From contig CM061919.1 in NCBI GenBank assembly GCA_031002005.1, forward strand, positions 229,026,739 through 229,090,738: a DNA stretch of 64,000 nt, given 5' to 3'. This DNA is from Vandiemenella viatica (lineage: Eukaryota; Arthropoda; Insecta; Orthoptera; Morabidae). This document shows, one piece after another, positions 1 to 10,820 of this stretch. The position numbers and the translations under genes were made by a program. Position 1 is the stretch's first letter. The number at the start of each line of letters is the position of its first letter. Below the pieces are notes generated by a model that was not told where the DNA came from, ran no database searches, and worked only from the letters and a program-made list of their open reading frames with translations.

Positions 1-431
1 TGGAGTAGCTTTGCATCTGGTATCGCAAAGTGGGGGACTTCCCGTAGTACGCAACTCGTCTTCCTGCGTTGCGCAAGTCGGGTTAACTTGGAGACGTGGA
101 GGTCACCCCGCTTCCTGTGAACGGCGCACAATTACGAACAGACATGCAGTTGGACAAAACGACAGATTCCGACATCGCGGACGACCTGGCTTTCGCCTGC
201 AAGAGCCGGGGAGGAAACGTTCAAGGCGAGCTGAGAAAGTGAAAAGGACGAAGTTGACTTTACTTACACGAGGCATTCGTAGATCATCACGCGTGAATCC
301 GGAGATAATTTCCCAAGTTTTATGCATGCGTTACTTCATCTCTGTTCATAGGAAACTCTTAAGCTAATTTTTTCTTCATAATTCCAGAACAACGTACACT
401 CCAATACCAATTTAATTAACTAAATTCGCGT
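1..431. other. Unassigned, GC-rich start of window
   Basis: This stretch is richer in G+C and CpG between about 60 and 240 than its surroundings. A 118-residue frame with many Arg and Ser runs through it, but it shows no recognisable domain, and the opposite strand is also open, as expected from base composition alone. I see no repeat signature. Confidence 0.3.
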
Positions 432-520
432 GACCAGTCGACTTGGTGACACAGTTTCGATTTGCGCGCATTTTGCCTCTGTCTTGTTTGGACCTACTGT
501 TTAACGTGGAGCGTCCTGGC
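432..520 (-). repeat. SINE-II fragment (3' body only)
   Basis: The segment resembles the body of the SINE-II family found at 34761-35018. Shared landmarks are GACTTGGTGACA..., a CTACTGTTTAACGTGGA stretch and the CCTGGCG end. The tRNA-like head is missing, so this is an old truncated copy. Confidence 0.5.
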
Positions 521-977
521 GTAATAATATGAAAAAAATAATGTTTTAAAAATTAAGAACAGACTAATATATTATTGAAGGTAGCAGTAATCTGGTGTGA
601 TTACTGAAGTTTAGCTCCAGTATATCCACAAGCTTGACTGATGTAGCAAGCTGTATGGTGGGAACCTGCCTCGTTATCTTCTGTGAGACTACAACGCGCG
701 CTCCCGGACAAGGAACGGCTGATTGCAAAACCCGCGGGCCCAGTGCTGAGCCGTGCGGTTCCCACGGCGACTCAAGTCTCAACAATAGCCTCTCTAGTTC
801 TCTCCATGTCGGCTTGCTATTAATAAACGTCACAACTTGTTACACTACCACTAGTTAACGATGCGCTGAAAAATGCAACTATATAAACATCGGAAAGATA
901 CGAGAACTTTTCATAGTTTCGATAATCGTTTATTTTTAAGTGCTGAAAATGAAAATTGTCCATGCAGGATGTAGGTT
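521..977. other. No gene seen; short GC-rich patch
   Basis: A GC-rich patch at about 690-790 (with CCCGCGGGCCC) is open on both strands but shows no recognisable protein. Around 880 there is a TATA-like CTATATAAAC with nothing identifiable after it. Confidence 0.3.
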
Positions 978-991
978 GTTGCTATGGTAAC
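978..991. promoter_or_regulatory. Perfect RFX-type X-box
   Basis: The sequence GTTGCTATGGTAAC is a full, near-palindromic match to the X-box bound by RFX-family factors, which mark promoters of cilium genes in animals. No gene start is visible next to it, and a SINE begins about 57 bases downstream. The match is direct; any function is inference. Confidence 0.4.
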
Positions 992-1047
992 GGCTAATTG
1001 CGGTGGTTTTTGGCTGCGTTTCACGTGTATAATTGTTCTTAGCTAGT

Positions 1048-1239
1048 AGTGAGAGACGCTCTGGCCTCGCATTCGGAAGGACGTGAGTTCAAATCCCCAT
1101 TCGCCAAATCACTCCAGGCCAATGTCGGGATGCTTCTTTCAAAAGGCCACGGCCGAATTTCTTCCCGTTCCTTGTTGCCAGTCCTATCCCGCCTCTAATG
1201 ACCTCGAAGTCAACGAGGTGTAAGGCATAAAAAAAGCAA
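1048..1239 (+). repeat. SINE-I copy (tRNA-derived), internal deletion
   Basis: SINE-I is the commonest repeat here. It has a tRNA-like head with a box A region near GCTCTGGCCTCGCATTCGG, a box B like GGTTCGAATCC, a conserved body (CAAATCACTCCAGG, CCTTCAAAAGGCCA) and a tail TCTAATGACCTCGA...GGCGTAAA followed by A residues. This copy lacks the part between the B box (TTCAAATCCCC) and the CAAATCACTCC block, a deletion of about 30 bases, and carries many substitutions. Confidence 0.8.
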
Positions 1240-1493
1240 CTTAGGACCAATTACACCACTCAAAACCAGGGGAAACACGTGTAATGAATGAAAGATTGAA
1301 ATATATCGTAGAAATATCAGATGTATTCTGATGATTTAACTATGAGACAAATCTGGTAGATATAAGATATCACTGGAAAGAACGTGAGTTGCGTAAAGAT
1401 TATTGGTGGGATAGTAAGCTATTCTAACTACCAAATAGGTTTAATTAATCCATTTTCTTTTTTAACATTGCTTTATGGCATGTCGACGTTGAC

Positions 1494-1861
1494 AGGGTTC
1501 TTGGTGGTTTTAATTAATATAGTAATTAATTAAGTAGTCCACCATAAGGTTCAGTTTAAGATTTGTTTATTTTCAAAACGTCAACGATATTGTTCACATG
1601 CATAGATACAATCCAGAGATACTACTAACACAATCTTTGGCAGTTGTAAAGTGAATCTGTATAAACTAACTAACTGTCCTGCTGATTTCTTTATATAGGC
1701 TCTATCGAAATTTCCCGAACACTTCAAAAGCTTTCGCGAGATATTTATCGAACATTAACAATTACTCAAACAATTAAACATATTAAAAACAATCAGAATT
1801 AGTACTTAATCATTTAACATCATTACAAAACGGTCAGAAATGGAAATTAAAGATACTTAAC
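1494..1861 (-). mobile_element. Decayed, partial LTR of the family seen at 17540 and 21538
   Basis: From TTGGTGGTTTTAATTAATAT to GGAAATTAAAGATACTTAA this stretch aligns with the first half of the two complete LTR copies, for example the TCAACGATATTG and CAAACAATTAAACATATT blocks. It is clearly more diverged, and the other end (TGTAACAG on the minus strand) is missing. No flanking target duplication is visible. It is the oldest of the three copies. Confidence 0.65.
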
Positions 1862-2367
1862 TATATCTCTATAATTTCTTCTCACGAAGAAGAGAATATC
1901 TGTTCGCCGTTGACGCTGGTAATTGGTGTTCAGGTGAATCTCGTGCTGGAGCATTGACTCCGCTGCTTACAGAACGTTCCCCGTCAAGGAGATTGCCGCC
2001 TCTGGTAGCCGGAGTGTAATTTGCTGCCCATAGACCAGTTCCGAAGGCTGCAATCGCTGCCACTTGCGGCCTCATATTAGGAGAGTCCCGCTACGACTAG
2101 GACGATTCCTGTTAACTCGCACACGAGATCTCGAAACACTCGATACTTGCTGCTCGCGGCCGATCAAAGGATGGGTAGGTTGTCCTGCCTCAAGGTGCGG
2201 GAAATATTGCCGCAGCTCACCGTTTAATGGCCCACAAGTGTTGTAACTTCTTGAAAATCTAAAGAAAGATTAATGCTCACAGACGTATCTACAACAGGAG
2301 TATGATAGACTGAAGCAATTTCTGGGAAATGCATACAAAACGGTGATTTTAAAAAAAAATTAATGTA
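1862..2367. other. Unassigned GC-rich segment beside the old LTR
   Basis: Between 1869 and 2075 a 68-residue minus-strand frame with balanced composition runs towards the old LTR. It could be the end of the retroelement's internal region or chance. No domain is recognisable. Confidence 0.25.
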
Positions 2368-2572
2368 GGGGTATAAGGCTCGTCGAGAAGAAGGCCATTA
2401 AGGCCAGGATAGGACTGCGCGAAAGGAACGTAAAGGAAATCGGAGATGGGTCATTGCCTTTATGATGGAATCGTCCGGGGTTCGCGCTGAGTGGTTTGTA
2501 GAAAACATGTGGAACTGAAAAATATATGACTGAACCGGGAAATGTTCCCCACGTCCTGCCGAATGCCGGGCC
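2368..2572 (-). repeat. Highly degenerate SINE-I copy
   Basis: Read on the minus strand the segment still lines up with SINE-I from tail to body. GGCTCGTCGAGAAGAAGGCC corresponds to the GCCTCGTCGA...GAGG tail, and ATGGAATCGTCCGGGGTTCG corresponds to the GGAAGCATCCCGGCATTCG body. The tRNA head is barely recognisable. It is an old copy. Confidence 0.5.
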
Positions 2573-4709
2573 CAATCATAAACCGGACAAGCACTAAGCT
2601 TCCGTTACAAACGATTATTATTAATTTCTCTTTTTAAATCCCCCTAGTACCATTTACTCCCACGCGTCGAAGGTTCCTGCTAACTAGATACATTACAATT
2701 TCAAAACAAATCACGTACAAAAAATTCAATAACAACTGACTTTTCAATCAAGTTTATTATTCGTTTTGCGATATTTTCTTTCAAATGTTATGGGACTGTG
2801 TAGCCTGTTTAAATCTAACAAAAAAGTAATTTAGTGTCAGAAAGATACAACGGTTCTATAAAATTTCGAAAATATTAAAAGTGTTTCCACGAAATATTTA
2901 CTGTCTATTCCTGTGATTTTTTTATCGAACGATCTATTGTCGCAAAACATTATCCACTGAAGTATCTAGTTTGTTATTACTCATTTAGTAATTTTTAGGA
3001 AACCTTGAACGCCACTACTATCGCTTTAGTTTTTCTGTGATCCATAGAAGGTTATTTATTTTGAAAGAATTTCCGGATCAGTGGTTTCGAAAATAAGAAA
3101 GGGGAGGAGAGATAAATTGGAATTTTTTGACGGTGTCGTGGAAATCATAAAATAAAAAAGAAATTGAAATTTTTTGGGAGTGGGTGGATTGTATATATCA
3201 TTTGATCCATGAAGATTACCTGAATAAAACATTCATCCTACTTGCACCCTCATTAAACCACCATTATTATTTTAACGCAATTTTTTTTCAATATTTTACG
3301 CTATAATCTAGTTAAGATATGTAAGAAAACTAAACCAAGTTTCCAGTTTGAAGGCTTAAGGAGGGTGATTTGGACGAAAGGACGTTTCATAAGACTTACG
3401 TTTTCCATTAAAAAATGGTGTCTTCTATAAACTTAGCTTGCTTCGCAATTACGTGCGACGCTGTTAATACACAATTCATTCACTTTAACATGTCTTCCGT
3501 ATTGTGTTGTGATATTTTGAGACTAAACACACATTGTCTGTCGTCACTTCAATGACAAAATCGTTATTTACCAAACAAGAAATTTAAAAATGTCGCAAAT
3601 AAATTTTTAATCAGTATCCACAGTAATGATTCTACTAAGAAATACAGGATGAGCGACACCTTTACAGTCAGTATGCCAGCATCAGTTTTAATCACCACTC
3701 GGTCAACGAACAATTCTGTTCTTGGCAGTTCTGTACTATGATCACTCTGTTGACGCACCCTACATCAATCAAAAACAACAAAGCTGTATTTGGAATGTTA
3801 GGTTTTCCAAATAAGAGTGGTATTCTTTCTCTGTGCAGCATGGTGGGGAAGATCGTTTGCCAGACTATTGTTTCATTGTCATGTGTGGCAGTGTACCCTC
3901 TCACTGGCTGTTTCTCACGTAGAGGCCTTATCTCGTGCGAGCAGCCTCCAGACAGCACAGAGGCAGCTTGTTTGCGCACTCCACACGTAGCTGCTCCAAA
4001 CGAAGCCATGCGTTGCGCACTTTATGGGCTTTGTTTCTAAAGCGCGCGCGCCTCCTAGTTTCCACACGTCCTCCACTTACTGGAGCGCTAAGTGGAAACA
4101 CTCAGACGGAAACCGAGAGTGTTGCGCAACTTGCAGACACTAATACTGCTCACCGACAACTCGCTTCGCTGTCAGCCTGCTCGCGATGATAAGCCACTCG
4201 GCTAGCCATTGGTAAAGTAGCCATGGAGCCTAGAGACTGCTATTCTACATCAGGCCATACGAACCCCGTGCACAGAAAATTTATATGCTGGCAGAGTGGG
4301 GCACCTTGGTCTTTCGTTACAGGGTATAATATGACTTTATCGCGGTCAGAAGGGCGAAGAAGTATAAAGAACGCTCAGGAAGGGCGTATAAATAAGTAAT
4401 TATACTTTTAGAGAAAATACGAGAAGTGGTCAGAAACTGAAGTTGCAAGGTCGATATTACTGGAGAGTCGTCCATTATACAGAAATTAGTAGTGCGCGGT
4501 AATTCTAAAGGTGCGAATACACCATGCAAACGAACGACGGTCAATGTATTGGGGCGAAAGTTGGTCGACAAGGTATTGGCGATCGGCCTCTCGTCCTCAT
4601 CAAACCAAGGACTTAGCGTCAAGGGATACGGCCATGTGGAATCGCAGTTGGCTCTGAAAATTCGTTGAAGTTGCTAGCGTTTGATATGTTAAAGTAATAA
4701 GTGACTTTT
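2573..4709. other. No recognisable gene; AT-rich then GC-richer
   Basis: 2573-3680 is AT-rich with homopolymer runs and no repeat I can name. 3700-4250 is richer in G+C, with an alternating CGCGCGCG run near 4043 and an imperfect palindrome TCCACTTACTGGAGCGCTAA at about 4073. Minor frames of 60-105 residues show no domains. Confidence 0.3.
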
Positions 4710-4717
4710 AATTACAA

Positions 4718-6073
4718 GTATTAGCACTGACATCATACATTGAGGCTGGATTTCAGAAGAAGTTAAAAACATCAGTAGCCTTTGTCGATTTAACAGCGGC
4801 ATATGATACAGTTTGGCTGGATGGACTGCTACTTAAACTTAAAAAACATATACCCTGCAGGAAACTAACATCACTCCTGAGGAATATGCTGACCAACAGA
4901 TATTTTAAGGTCACCGTCGGACATAAGACAAGTAAGTCATTTACAATAAAAAATGGATTACCTCAAGGGTCAGTACTAGCTCCATTGCTCTTCAACTTGT
5001 ACACCAGTGACATGCCAGAAACAACCGGCAATAAATTCTGCTACGCTGACGACTTAGCTATCGCCATCCAAACTGCCACATTAGAGGAAGGTGAGAGCAT
5101 TCTCTCTAACGACTTAGAAACCTTGAACACATATTATAGAAAGTGGAGACTTTGTCCAAACCCAATGAAAACAGAAGTATGCGCATTCCACTTGAGCAAT
5201 AGAATAGCACATCAGCAGCTCAAAGTGAACTTCTGCCACCAGAGGGTGAAACATAATTTCCATCCTAAGTATCTTGGCATCACCTTAGACCGCTCCTTAA
5301 CATTCAAAAAACACCTCGAAAACACAAGCCAGAAACTGAAAACACGAAACAACATCATCAAGAAGCTAGCTGGTACTTCATGGGGAGCTGATGCGAACAC
5401 ACTACGAACAACCGCTCTCACCATGGTTTACCCTGTTGCTGAGTACTGTGCTCCAGTGTGGCAACGTAGTACTCATACTAGAAAAATCGACGTCCACCTG
5501 AATGAGTGTATGAGAGTAATAACTGGCACCCTAAAATCCACCCCAGTCCCCTGGTTGCACCTGATCAGCAAAATACCACCTCCAGAGATAAGACGCCAAG
5601 AAGCAACGGCACGTGAGTGGATAAAACTACACCATCCTGATCATCCACAGGACCTCCCAATCCACGAGGTTCTAAATAACTTACCACCCACTCGTCTTAA
5701 ATCAAGAAATCCGGTATGGCAAGATGTATTTGACTTTGATGTCATGGAAAAATGGCGACAAAGCTGGAACTCCACATCTGTAAAACATTCAGATATTAAA
5801 GATCCCACAACTGGACTTCCAGGATTCCATCTAAATAGAGACCAGTGGGTCAAACTAAATCGCCTAAGAACAGGCCATGCGAAATGCAACGCCATGCTGT
5901 ATAAGTGGGGTCTTCAGGATTCTCCTGCATGTGACTGCGGTGCTCCTTCCCAGAGTGTGGAGCATATTATCAGGGAATGCCCTCTACGGAAGTATGATGG
6001 ACCATATGAAGATGTTTTTGGAGCTACAAGTTCCTTCTTAGAATGGCTGGAAGAATTAGACATCAGCTTGTGA
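4718..6073 (+). CDS. Reverse transcriptase, C-terminal part (non-LTR retrotransposon)
   Basis: An uninterrupted frame runs from the truncation point to the stop at 6071-6073. Near the start is the motif FVDLTAAYDTVW (about 4786-4821), the first catalytic Asp region of LINE reverse transcriptases. GLPQGSVLAPLLFNLY follows, and then YADD at 5042-5053, the catalytic centre. A thumb-like region with YLGITLDRSLTF comes next. Near the C-terminus is a Cys/His cluster (CDCGAPSQSVEHIIREC, about 5930-5980) typical of Jockey/CR1-group proteins. The endonuclease domain and the fingers part are missing because of 5' truncation. The first ATG (4886) lies inside the domain, so it is not a genuine start. The fragment cannot encode an active enzyme by itself, but it is the best preserved coding sequence in the window. 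Confidence 0.85.
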   Translation, partial: VLALTSYIEAGFQKKLKTSVAFVDLTAAYDTVWLDGLLLKLKKHIPCRKLTSLLRNMLTNRYFKVTVGHKTSKSFTIKNGLPQGSVLAPLLFNLYTSDMPETTGNKFCYADDLAIAIQTATLEEGESILSNDLETLNTYYRKWRLCPNPMKTEVCAFHLSNRIAHQQLKVNFCHQRVKHNFHPKYLGITLDRSLTFKKHLENTSQKLKTRNNIIKKLAGTSWGADANTLRTTALTMVYPVAEYCAPVWQRSTHTRKIDVHLNECMRVITGTLKSTPVPWLHLISKIPPPEIRRQEATAREWIKLHHPDHPQDLPIHEVLNNLPPTRLKSRNPVWQDVFDFDVMEKWRQSWNSTSVKHSDIKDPTTGLPGFHLNRDQWVKLNRLRTGHAKCNAMLYKWGLQDSPACDCGAPSQSVEHIIRECPLRKYDGPYEDVFGATSSFLEWLEELDISL

Positions 6074-6149
6074 ACGCTACCAACGTTCTTGTCATTGCAT
6101 ATATTTATTATTGTATTAGTTGCTTGCCATACGACAAATAAATAAATAA
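4718..6149 (+). mobile_element. Young 5'-truncated LINE (Jockey/CR1-type) insertion
   Basis: An insertion starts at 4718 inside the reverse transcriptase domain and ends in a short AATAAATAAATAAA tail. The 8-bp sequence AATTACAA occurs immediately before (4710-4717) and after it (6150-6157), a target-site duplication that fixes both ends. 5' truncation and a short simple tail are typical of target-primed reverse transcription by non-LTR elements. The reading frame inside has no stop or frameshift, so the insertion is probably recent. Family assignment rests on protein motifs and is Jockey/CR1-like rather than certain. Confidence 0.85.
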
Positions 6150-6157
6150 AATTACAA

Positions 6158-7086
6158 TTTAAGCGGCCGATATTATGCGGGGAGAAGATGATTTGTCAGT
6201 TGTCCAGTTGTTGCTTGTGGAGCATTTGTTTTACTGTAAGAACCAGATAAAAAAAAGAAGAAGGAAACGACACTGGTGGATGACCTCTGTTTTCAAAATT
6301 AGTATGGCGTGCGTATTGTGAGACGAAATTGATGTCTGATCTTAAAGCTGAATTGTAATACGGGCTGTTTCATATTTTTTTTTTTTTCCGAAAGAAAGAT
6401 GAAGATTATGATCATTGAATCGTGTCAGCCCAAAAATTTTCAAACATGATATCTCTCTTAGAAGAGCTGAATCTTCAGAAGAAAAATTAATGGTCACTCT
6501 GAGATATTTAGTTACTGGGGATTCGTACACCAAATGTCAACAAAGGTTCCATTTTCTTCTTCACATCTAGCATATTGACTTCTAACAGCTCACGTGTTTC
6601 CCTCCAACCGTCTGATATCTTCAATTTGTTTTTATATTCACAGTTCGTAGGATTCCAAAAACATTTCATTTCACGATAAAAATCCACCACTTTTATTGCG
6701 GTCTCATTATTCCACTCTATAGTCCATTATTTTGGAACAGAATAATAAGAAATTCACAAACACATATCCAGTCGACAAGGCAAATAGCAAAATAATGAAC
6801 CAACACCAGGAGGATGTCCCAAGGCCAATAAAGCGCCCACCCTTCGATGTTAACGCCAGTAGCACGAACCTCAACCAAGACCAACCACTTCGTTAGTTCC
6901 GATTTGCATCCAGCACACACTAAGAAAATCTTTCCCAACCAAGCGGTTGGTCACCAATCCTTGGTCGTATTTTGCTTGGCGTGTACGCACCATAGACATG
7001 CGATGGGCAACTGCGCAGAATTTCTGCCATCTGCCACCTAACATCGCTAGTTATAGGTGAACACCAATTGAGACTCGTTTGGAAAA
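6158..7086. other. No gene recognised
   Basis: AT-rich DNA with short T and A runs (for example near 6373). The part at 6840-7040 is more GC-balanced but has no domain or repeat I can identify. Confidence 0.3.
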
Positions 7087-7241
7087 CTGGTCTCGTGAAG
7101 AAATCGACTCAGTTATTCGATTTCTGTGGGCTAAACATGTAACCGCGACTGAAATCCACCGGCAGCTGGTGGTGGTTACGGAGAGAAGGTAATGTCTCAT
7201 CAGCATATCGAAGAATGGTGTCAAAAGTTTGCAGCCGGTAG
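7087..7241 (+). pseudogene. Mariner transposase N-terminal (HTH) relic, frameshifted
   Basis: Translation gives WSREEIDSVIRFLWAKHVT followed by ATEIHRQLV. After a shift of frame comes YGEKVMSHQHIEEWCQKF. This order (RSVIRFLWAKG..., IHREL, YGE.VMS...WC..F) is the paired helix-turn-helix region of mariner/SETMAR-type transposases, which binds the element's inverted repeats. The match stops after about 50 residues, and no DD34D catalytic part follows. No inverted repeats or TA duplication were found. It is a dead fragment. Confidence 0.7.
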
Positions 7242-7339
7242 ATAATACTCGTATATTATGTTATATCCCAAAGCCATTTGATTCCTTACGAGTTAATATA
7301 TTCACCGATGATGTTATAAACTTCCAGGGATTTAGTTTA

Positions 7340-7440
7340 ATTTAATTTCCATGGAACACATGCTCCAGTGGCAATTCCCATAGTCATTCGGTTATAAGTT
7401 TTTATTTAATTTTTAAAATTATTTACTATATAATTTCCTA
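7340..7440 (-). mobile_element. 3' end of LINE-B family
   Basis: The sequence ACATGCTCCAGTGGCAATTC, preceded by TTTAATTTAATTT, matches the 3' ends of the LINE copies at 42735, 45403 and 56700. Only the 3' untranslated end and its AATTAAAT-like tail remain. Confidence 0.55.
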
Positions 7441-8092
7441 AGCTCACTCACCCACTTACCTAGATAGCTATTGGCTGGAGAACGGTGTCATTACGTGGCA
7501 GCCTTCACTCGCAAATTAACAGCGACAATAGTCATTAGTAATTAGAGGTTAGGTGCACAGTTTAATAGCTAAGCAACTGCTATAAAATTAATTGTCGTAA
7601 TCAAGTCATTAATTGCTTTTCGTAACATTTCATATTTAAAAAATATCGATAAAATTTACTATTAAAAAAAAAGTGGAACTACTTTTCAGTAACATGTCGA
7701 GTTTAGGAAATTTAAATTACTCGTGGTCTCTGCTGTAACAGCGAATGCCAATGTCATTCCGTCCTTGTCTAAATTTCAATTCATTTAAAACTTTCGCGAA
7801 TGTTGCTGTTTGGCCAAAGTTTATACTTTAGGACTTATTTGTTTTTACTGACCACTTTCTTTAATGGTCTCTGTACATGTTCAGTGTACGTGAGTTATTA
7901 GGTTATTCAAAGTGGAAAGCAGACCAAATATGTTACCAAATAGAGCATTCTGGTAATTCATTTCTTCAGAGTATCTTAACTATTTTATAATCTGGAATCT
8001 GTGTTAAGGTATTTGGCCGTTGCGGACCGTATGACCAAAGATTTAAAATTTTATATACGTGCTTGATGAAATTCTTTACAAAAGATCGGTTA
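7441..8092. other. AT-rich spacer, no gene
   Basis: I see only AT-rich unique sequence and no repeat I can name. Confidence 0.3.
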
Positions 8093-8099
8093 AAAAAAG

Positions 8100-8178
8100 T
8101 AACGGATACGGATACAGATCTTTTTTCCCCCTCGGATATCCGCGGATACGGATACGGATATCCGGCACATCACTACTT
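8100..8178. repeat. GGATAC-rich palindromic patch, possible hAT end
   Basis: The run has repeated CGGATACGGATAC units and the palindrome GGATATCCGCGGATA, and ends in CCGGCACATCACTA. Read in reverse, TGATGTGCCGGATATCC resembles terminal sequences of some hAT elements. It abuts the broken end of the Helitron copy at 8179, so it may be the insertion that interrupted it. No duplication was found. Confidence 0.3.
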
Positions 8179-8975
8179 AAAATATAATATTACCACGGCG
8201 GAGACCATAATCTTTCATATGATACCTCATTTATCTATATCAGTTATATGTTAATGGAGATAAATGGCTCGTGACACACAAATGCGTTAAAGAACCATTA
8301 ATAATTTTTCCCTTTAAGGGTTGAATTCCAAAAAATTTATTTCTTAATAAATGATGTCACCAAAGCGGAGACATTACTCTTCACAATCCTACTTCATTTA
8401 TCGATTTCTGTTGGGTATCCAGGGAGATAAATGGTCAGAGTCACAAAAAACGCATTTTAGGAATACTGATATTTTTGCCCTTTAAGGGTCGAATTACGAA
8501 AACTTCCTTTCTTAAAATATATGTTACCACGGCGGAGACCATAATCTTTAATATGATACCTCATTTATCTATATCGGTTAGATATCAACGGAAGTAAATG
8601 GCTCGTGACACAAAAACGCGTTGCAGAAATATTGATACTTTTGTCCTTTAAGGGTAAAATTCTGAAAAGTTCCTGTCTTAAAATATAATTTCATCAAAGC
8701 GTAGATCTTATTCTTCAAAATGATACTTCATTAAACGATTTCAGATAGGTATCGAGGGAGATAAATGACTTGTAACCCAATAAATAGCATTTTTGAAATA
8801 TTAACATTTTTTCCCTTTAAGGGTCGAATTCCGAAAAACTCCTTTCTTAAAATATGGTGTTATGAAAGTGGTGACCATAAGCTTTAAAATGACACCTCAT
8901 TCATTGATTTCGGTTGAGTATGAACGGAGATAATGGGTTGTGACAAAAAACACCTTATAGAAATAATATATACGA
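8179..8975 (-). mobile_element. Helitron-2 copy, truncated, ~168-bp tandem units
   Basis: About five diverged units of roughly 168 bp follow one another. Marker points GCGGAGACCATAATCTT and variants recur near 8197, 8363, 8530, 8698 and 8868; each unit also has CCCTTTAAGGGTCGAATT and GATAAATGGCTCGTGACAC. The right end reads, on the minus strand, TCGTATATATTATTTC, a Helitron-like 5' terminus starting with TC; the next base outside is A on that strand, as expected for insertion between A and T. The left side is cut off in mid-unit. The sister copy is at 26682-27744. Confidence 0.65.
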
Positions 8976-9866
8976 TACTGGTAAAAAGAGTAACCTACTA
9001 TGACTGATCAACAATAAACCTGATGCGACTACGATAAGATGTGTTCACCAATACCTCTCATTTCGACTAGATTTGATTCGTAGGCTGACTGGTCTGTCTG
9101 AAATTCTGATTTAATTGCTGTCAGTAAAAATTGTGAACGAAAGTAAAATGATTATGCACAATTTCATACTGAAAAAAGTATATAATTTTACAACAGTAAT
9201 AATAATGTTACATTAAGAGAATTTGTTTTTCGCAGATATGATTTAGTTTCTTCTAAATATAAAATTTTAAAAGTGGCCAGATTTCAGTGAAAAGGCGTTC
9301 ACTGAGTGGGGAAACCAGACTGAGAATACATCGCCATGATAAAAATTGAACAGTGATTCTATTACTGCAAGAATCTCGAGTGTGTTAAGGACAGAGCTGA
9401 AGACGCAGTGTCTCGTGAAGGACGGGATAGTTTTTTCACATTGTCGACACCAGTTGCACGCCCCAGTTGAGACTTTCGCCTGTTTCCATGGGAACGCGGG
9501 AATACTTTCCCCGGTTGGATGAACGGCTGCAGACACCGCGTGTTGGAAACACAGAATTGCGGAGAGGTCCGGAGTTGTTGCTCAAGTATGTGTACGATGT
9601 CAAAGAGTCTTTGTCCAAAACGAAGAGGTCACTTGTCACCAGAGCTTACCCGAAAGTCAGCTCCTATTAGAAGAATTCCAAAGACACCGAAAAGTGAAGA
9701 ATGCTTTGTATCCTGCAGAAAGCTTTGTTCTTCTTTCCTATAAATGCACGAAATTGTCTGGAATACATAGTTACATTTTCTCGCATCTCGACGACGTAAG
9801 ATACACGCTCTATGAGAAAGGGCTTAAGGACGAAGGAGTAGCGTGCCAAACGATGATATTTGGGGA
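8976..9866. other. No gene recognised
   Basis: AT-rich to about 9300. From 9300 to 9860 several overlapping frames of 60-90 residues exist on both strands without any recognisable domain. Confidence 0.3.
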
Positions 9867-10443
9867 TTCTATCATTACCGTGGCGCCAAAATTTGATGAC
9901 TGATTCTTATAGAACTCGACAAAACAAATCGAAAATAAAGAATAAAAATTTTTGATATCTCGCTTGGATTTCGAGATATCGTATCTCAAAATTGACGTAG
10001 TTAGATTTAAATACGGCCTGGACCAGAAGACAAATTTCGTCAAATTTGATGATGAATTCGTATGTAACACTACGAGATAAATGGAAAATAAAGAATAAAG
10101 TTTTTTGATATCTCGCTTAGTTCTCAAGATATTGTATCTCAAAAATGAGGAGGTTAGGGTGAGATCTGGCCTGGACCAGAAATTTTTTTTTCGCCAAAAC
10201 CACCATATCCACACGGTGTAAATGCACTGTAGGTGTTTTATTTTCTTCCTAGTGATTGTTGTTAGGTTGAAATACGGCCTGACCAGAAGAAAAAACACCA
10301 AAAGCAGAAGGAACTAAACCTATGACTGATTTTTACCATGCTATATCTCGAAAACCAAGCGAGATATCAAAAAATTTTATTCTTTATTTTCGATTTATTT
10401 CGTCGATTCACCATCAGATTTTGGCGCCACGGTAATGATAGAA
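9867..10443. mobile_element. Non-autonomous element with ~115-bp inverted ends
   Basis: The left end TTCTATCATTACCGTGGCGC (9867 on) is repeated in inverse orientation ending at 10443. The similarity continues inward for about 115 bp with a small indel (CGAAAATAAAGAATAAA, TTTTGATATCTCGCTTGG). Inside, the unit carrying ATATCTCGCTT and ACGGCCTGGACCAGAA recurs, giving three related blocks: two direct, one inverted. No clean target duplication is visible. A 163-residue minus-strand frame follows the repeats and looks non-genuine. A related piece occurs near 48345. Confidence 0.7.
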
Positions 10444-10820
10444 CTGCCTGATATTTTTGAATACTAGTAATACTCATGATAAGGTACGTAAAATCTAGTA
10501 ACAACATTCGGATGCACTCGTCTGTTTAGGCAGACGTTAAACTGCGTTGCGTTAAAGGACGAATTTAGATTCACTCAAAACCGAATGTTTTCTGGTGGTT
10601 GACTAATGAAACTAGAGACATTCCAGAGATGTAACATTCTAGTTTGGATTAAAGATGTTGTTATTCTTATTTGTTTCGATTTTCAGAGCGCCGTTTTTTC
10701 CGGTCATATAAAACACATTTACACGCATTACTCAGTCGACAACCTCAGCTTTGTCGAAATTCAGTGACGAATGTTTTAATGTTTCCAACCCTTCCCGCAT
10801 ATGGTAAAGGCTTGTATGGC
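10444..10820. other. Short unassigned spacer
   Basis: Unique sequence; nothing recognisable. Confidence 0.3.

Noticed and set aside
4317..4622. 101-residue minus-strand frame as a gene
   Set aside because: No domain, no splice or promoter context and ordinary length for chance in this composition.
9810..10301. 163-residue minus-strand frame as a gene
   Set aside because: It coincides with the repeated blocks of an inverted-repeat element, with periodic peptide copies that reflect DNA repetition.
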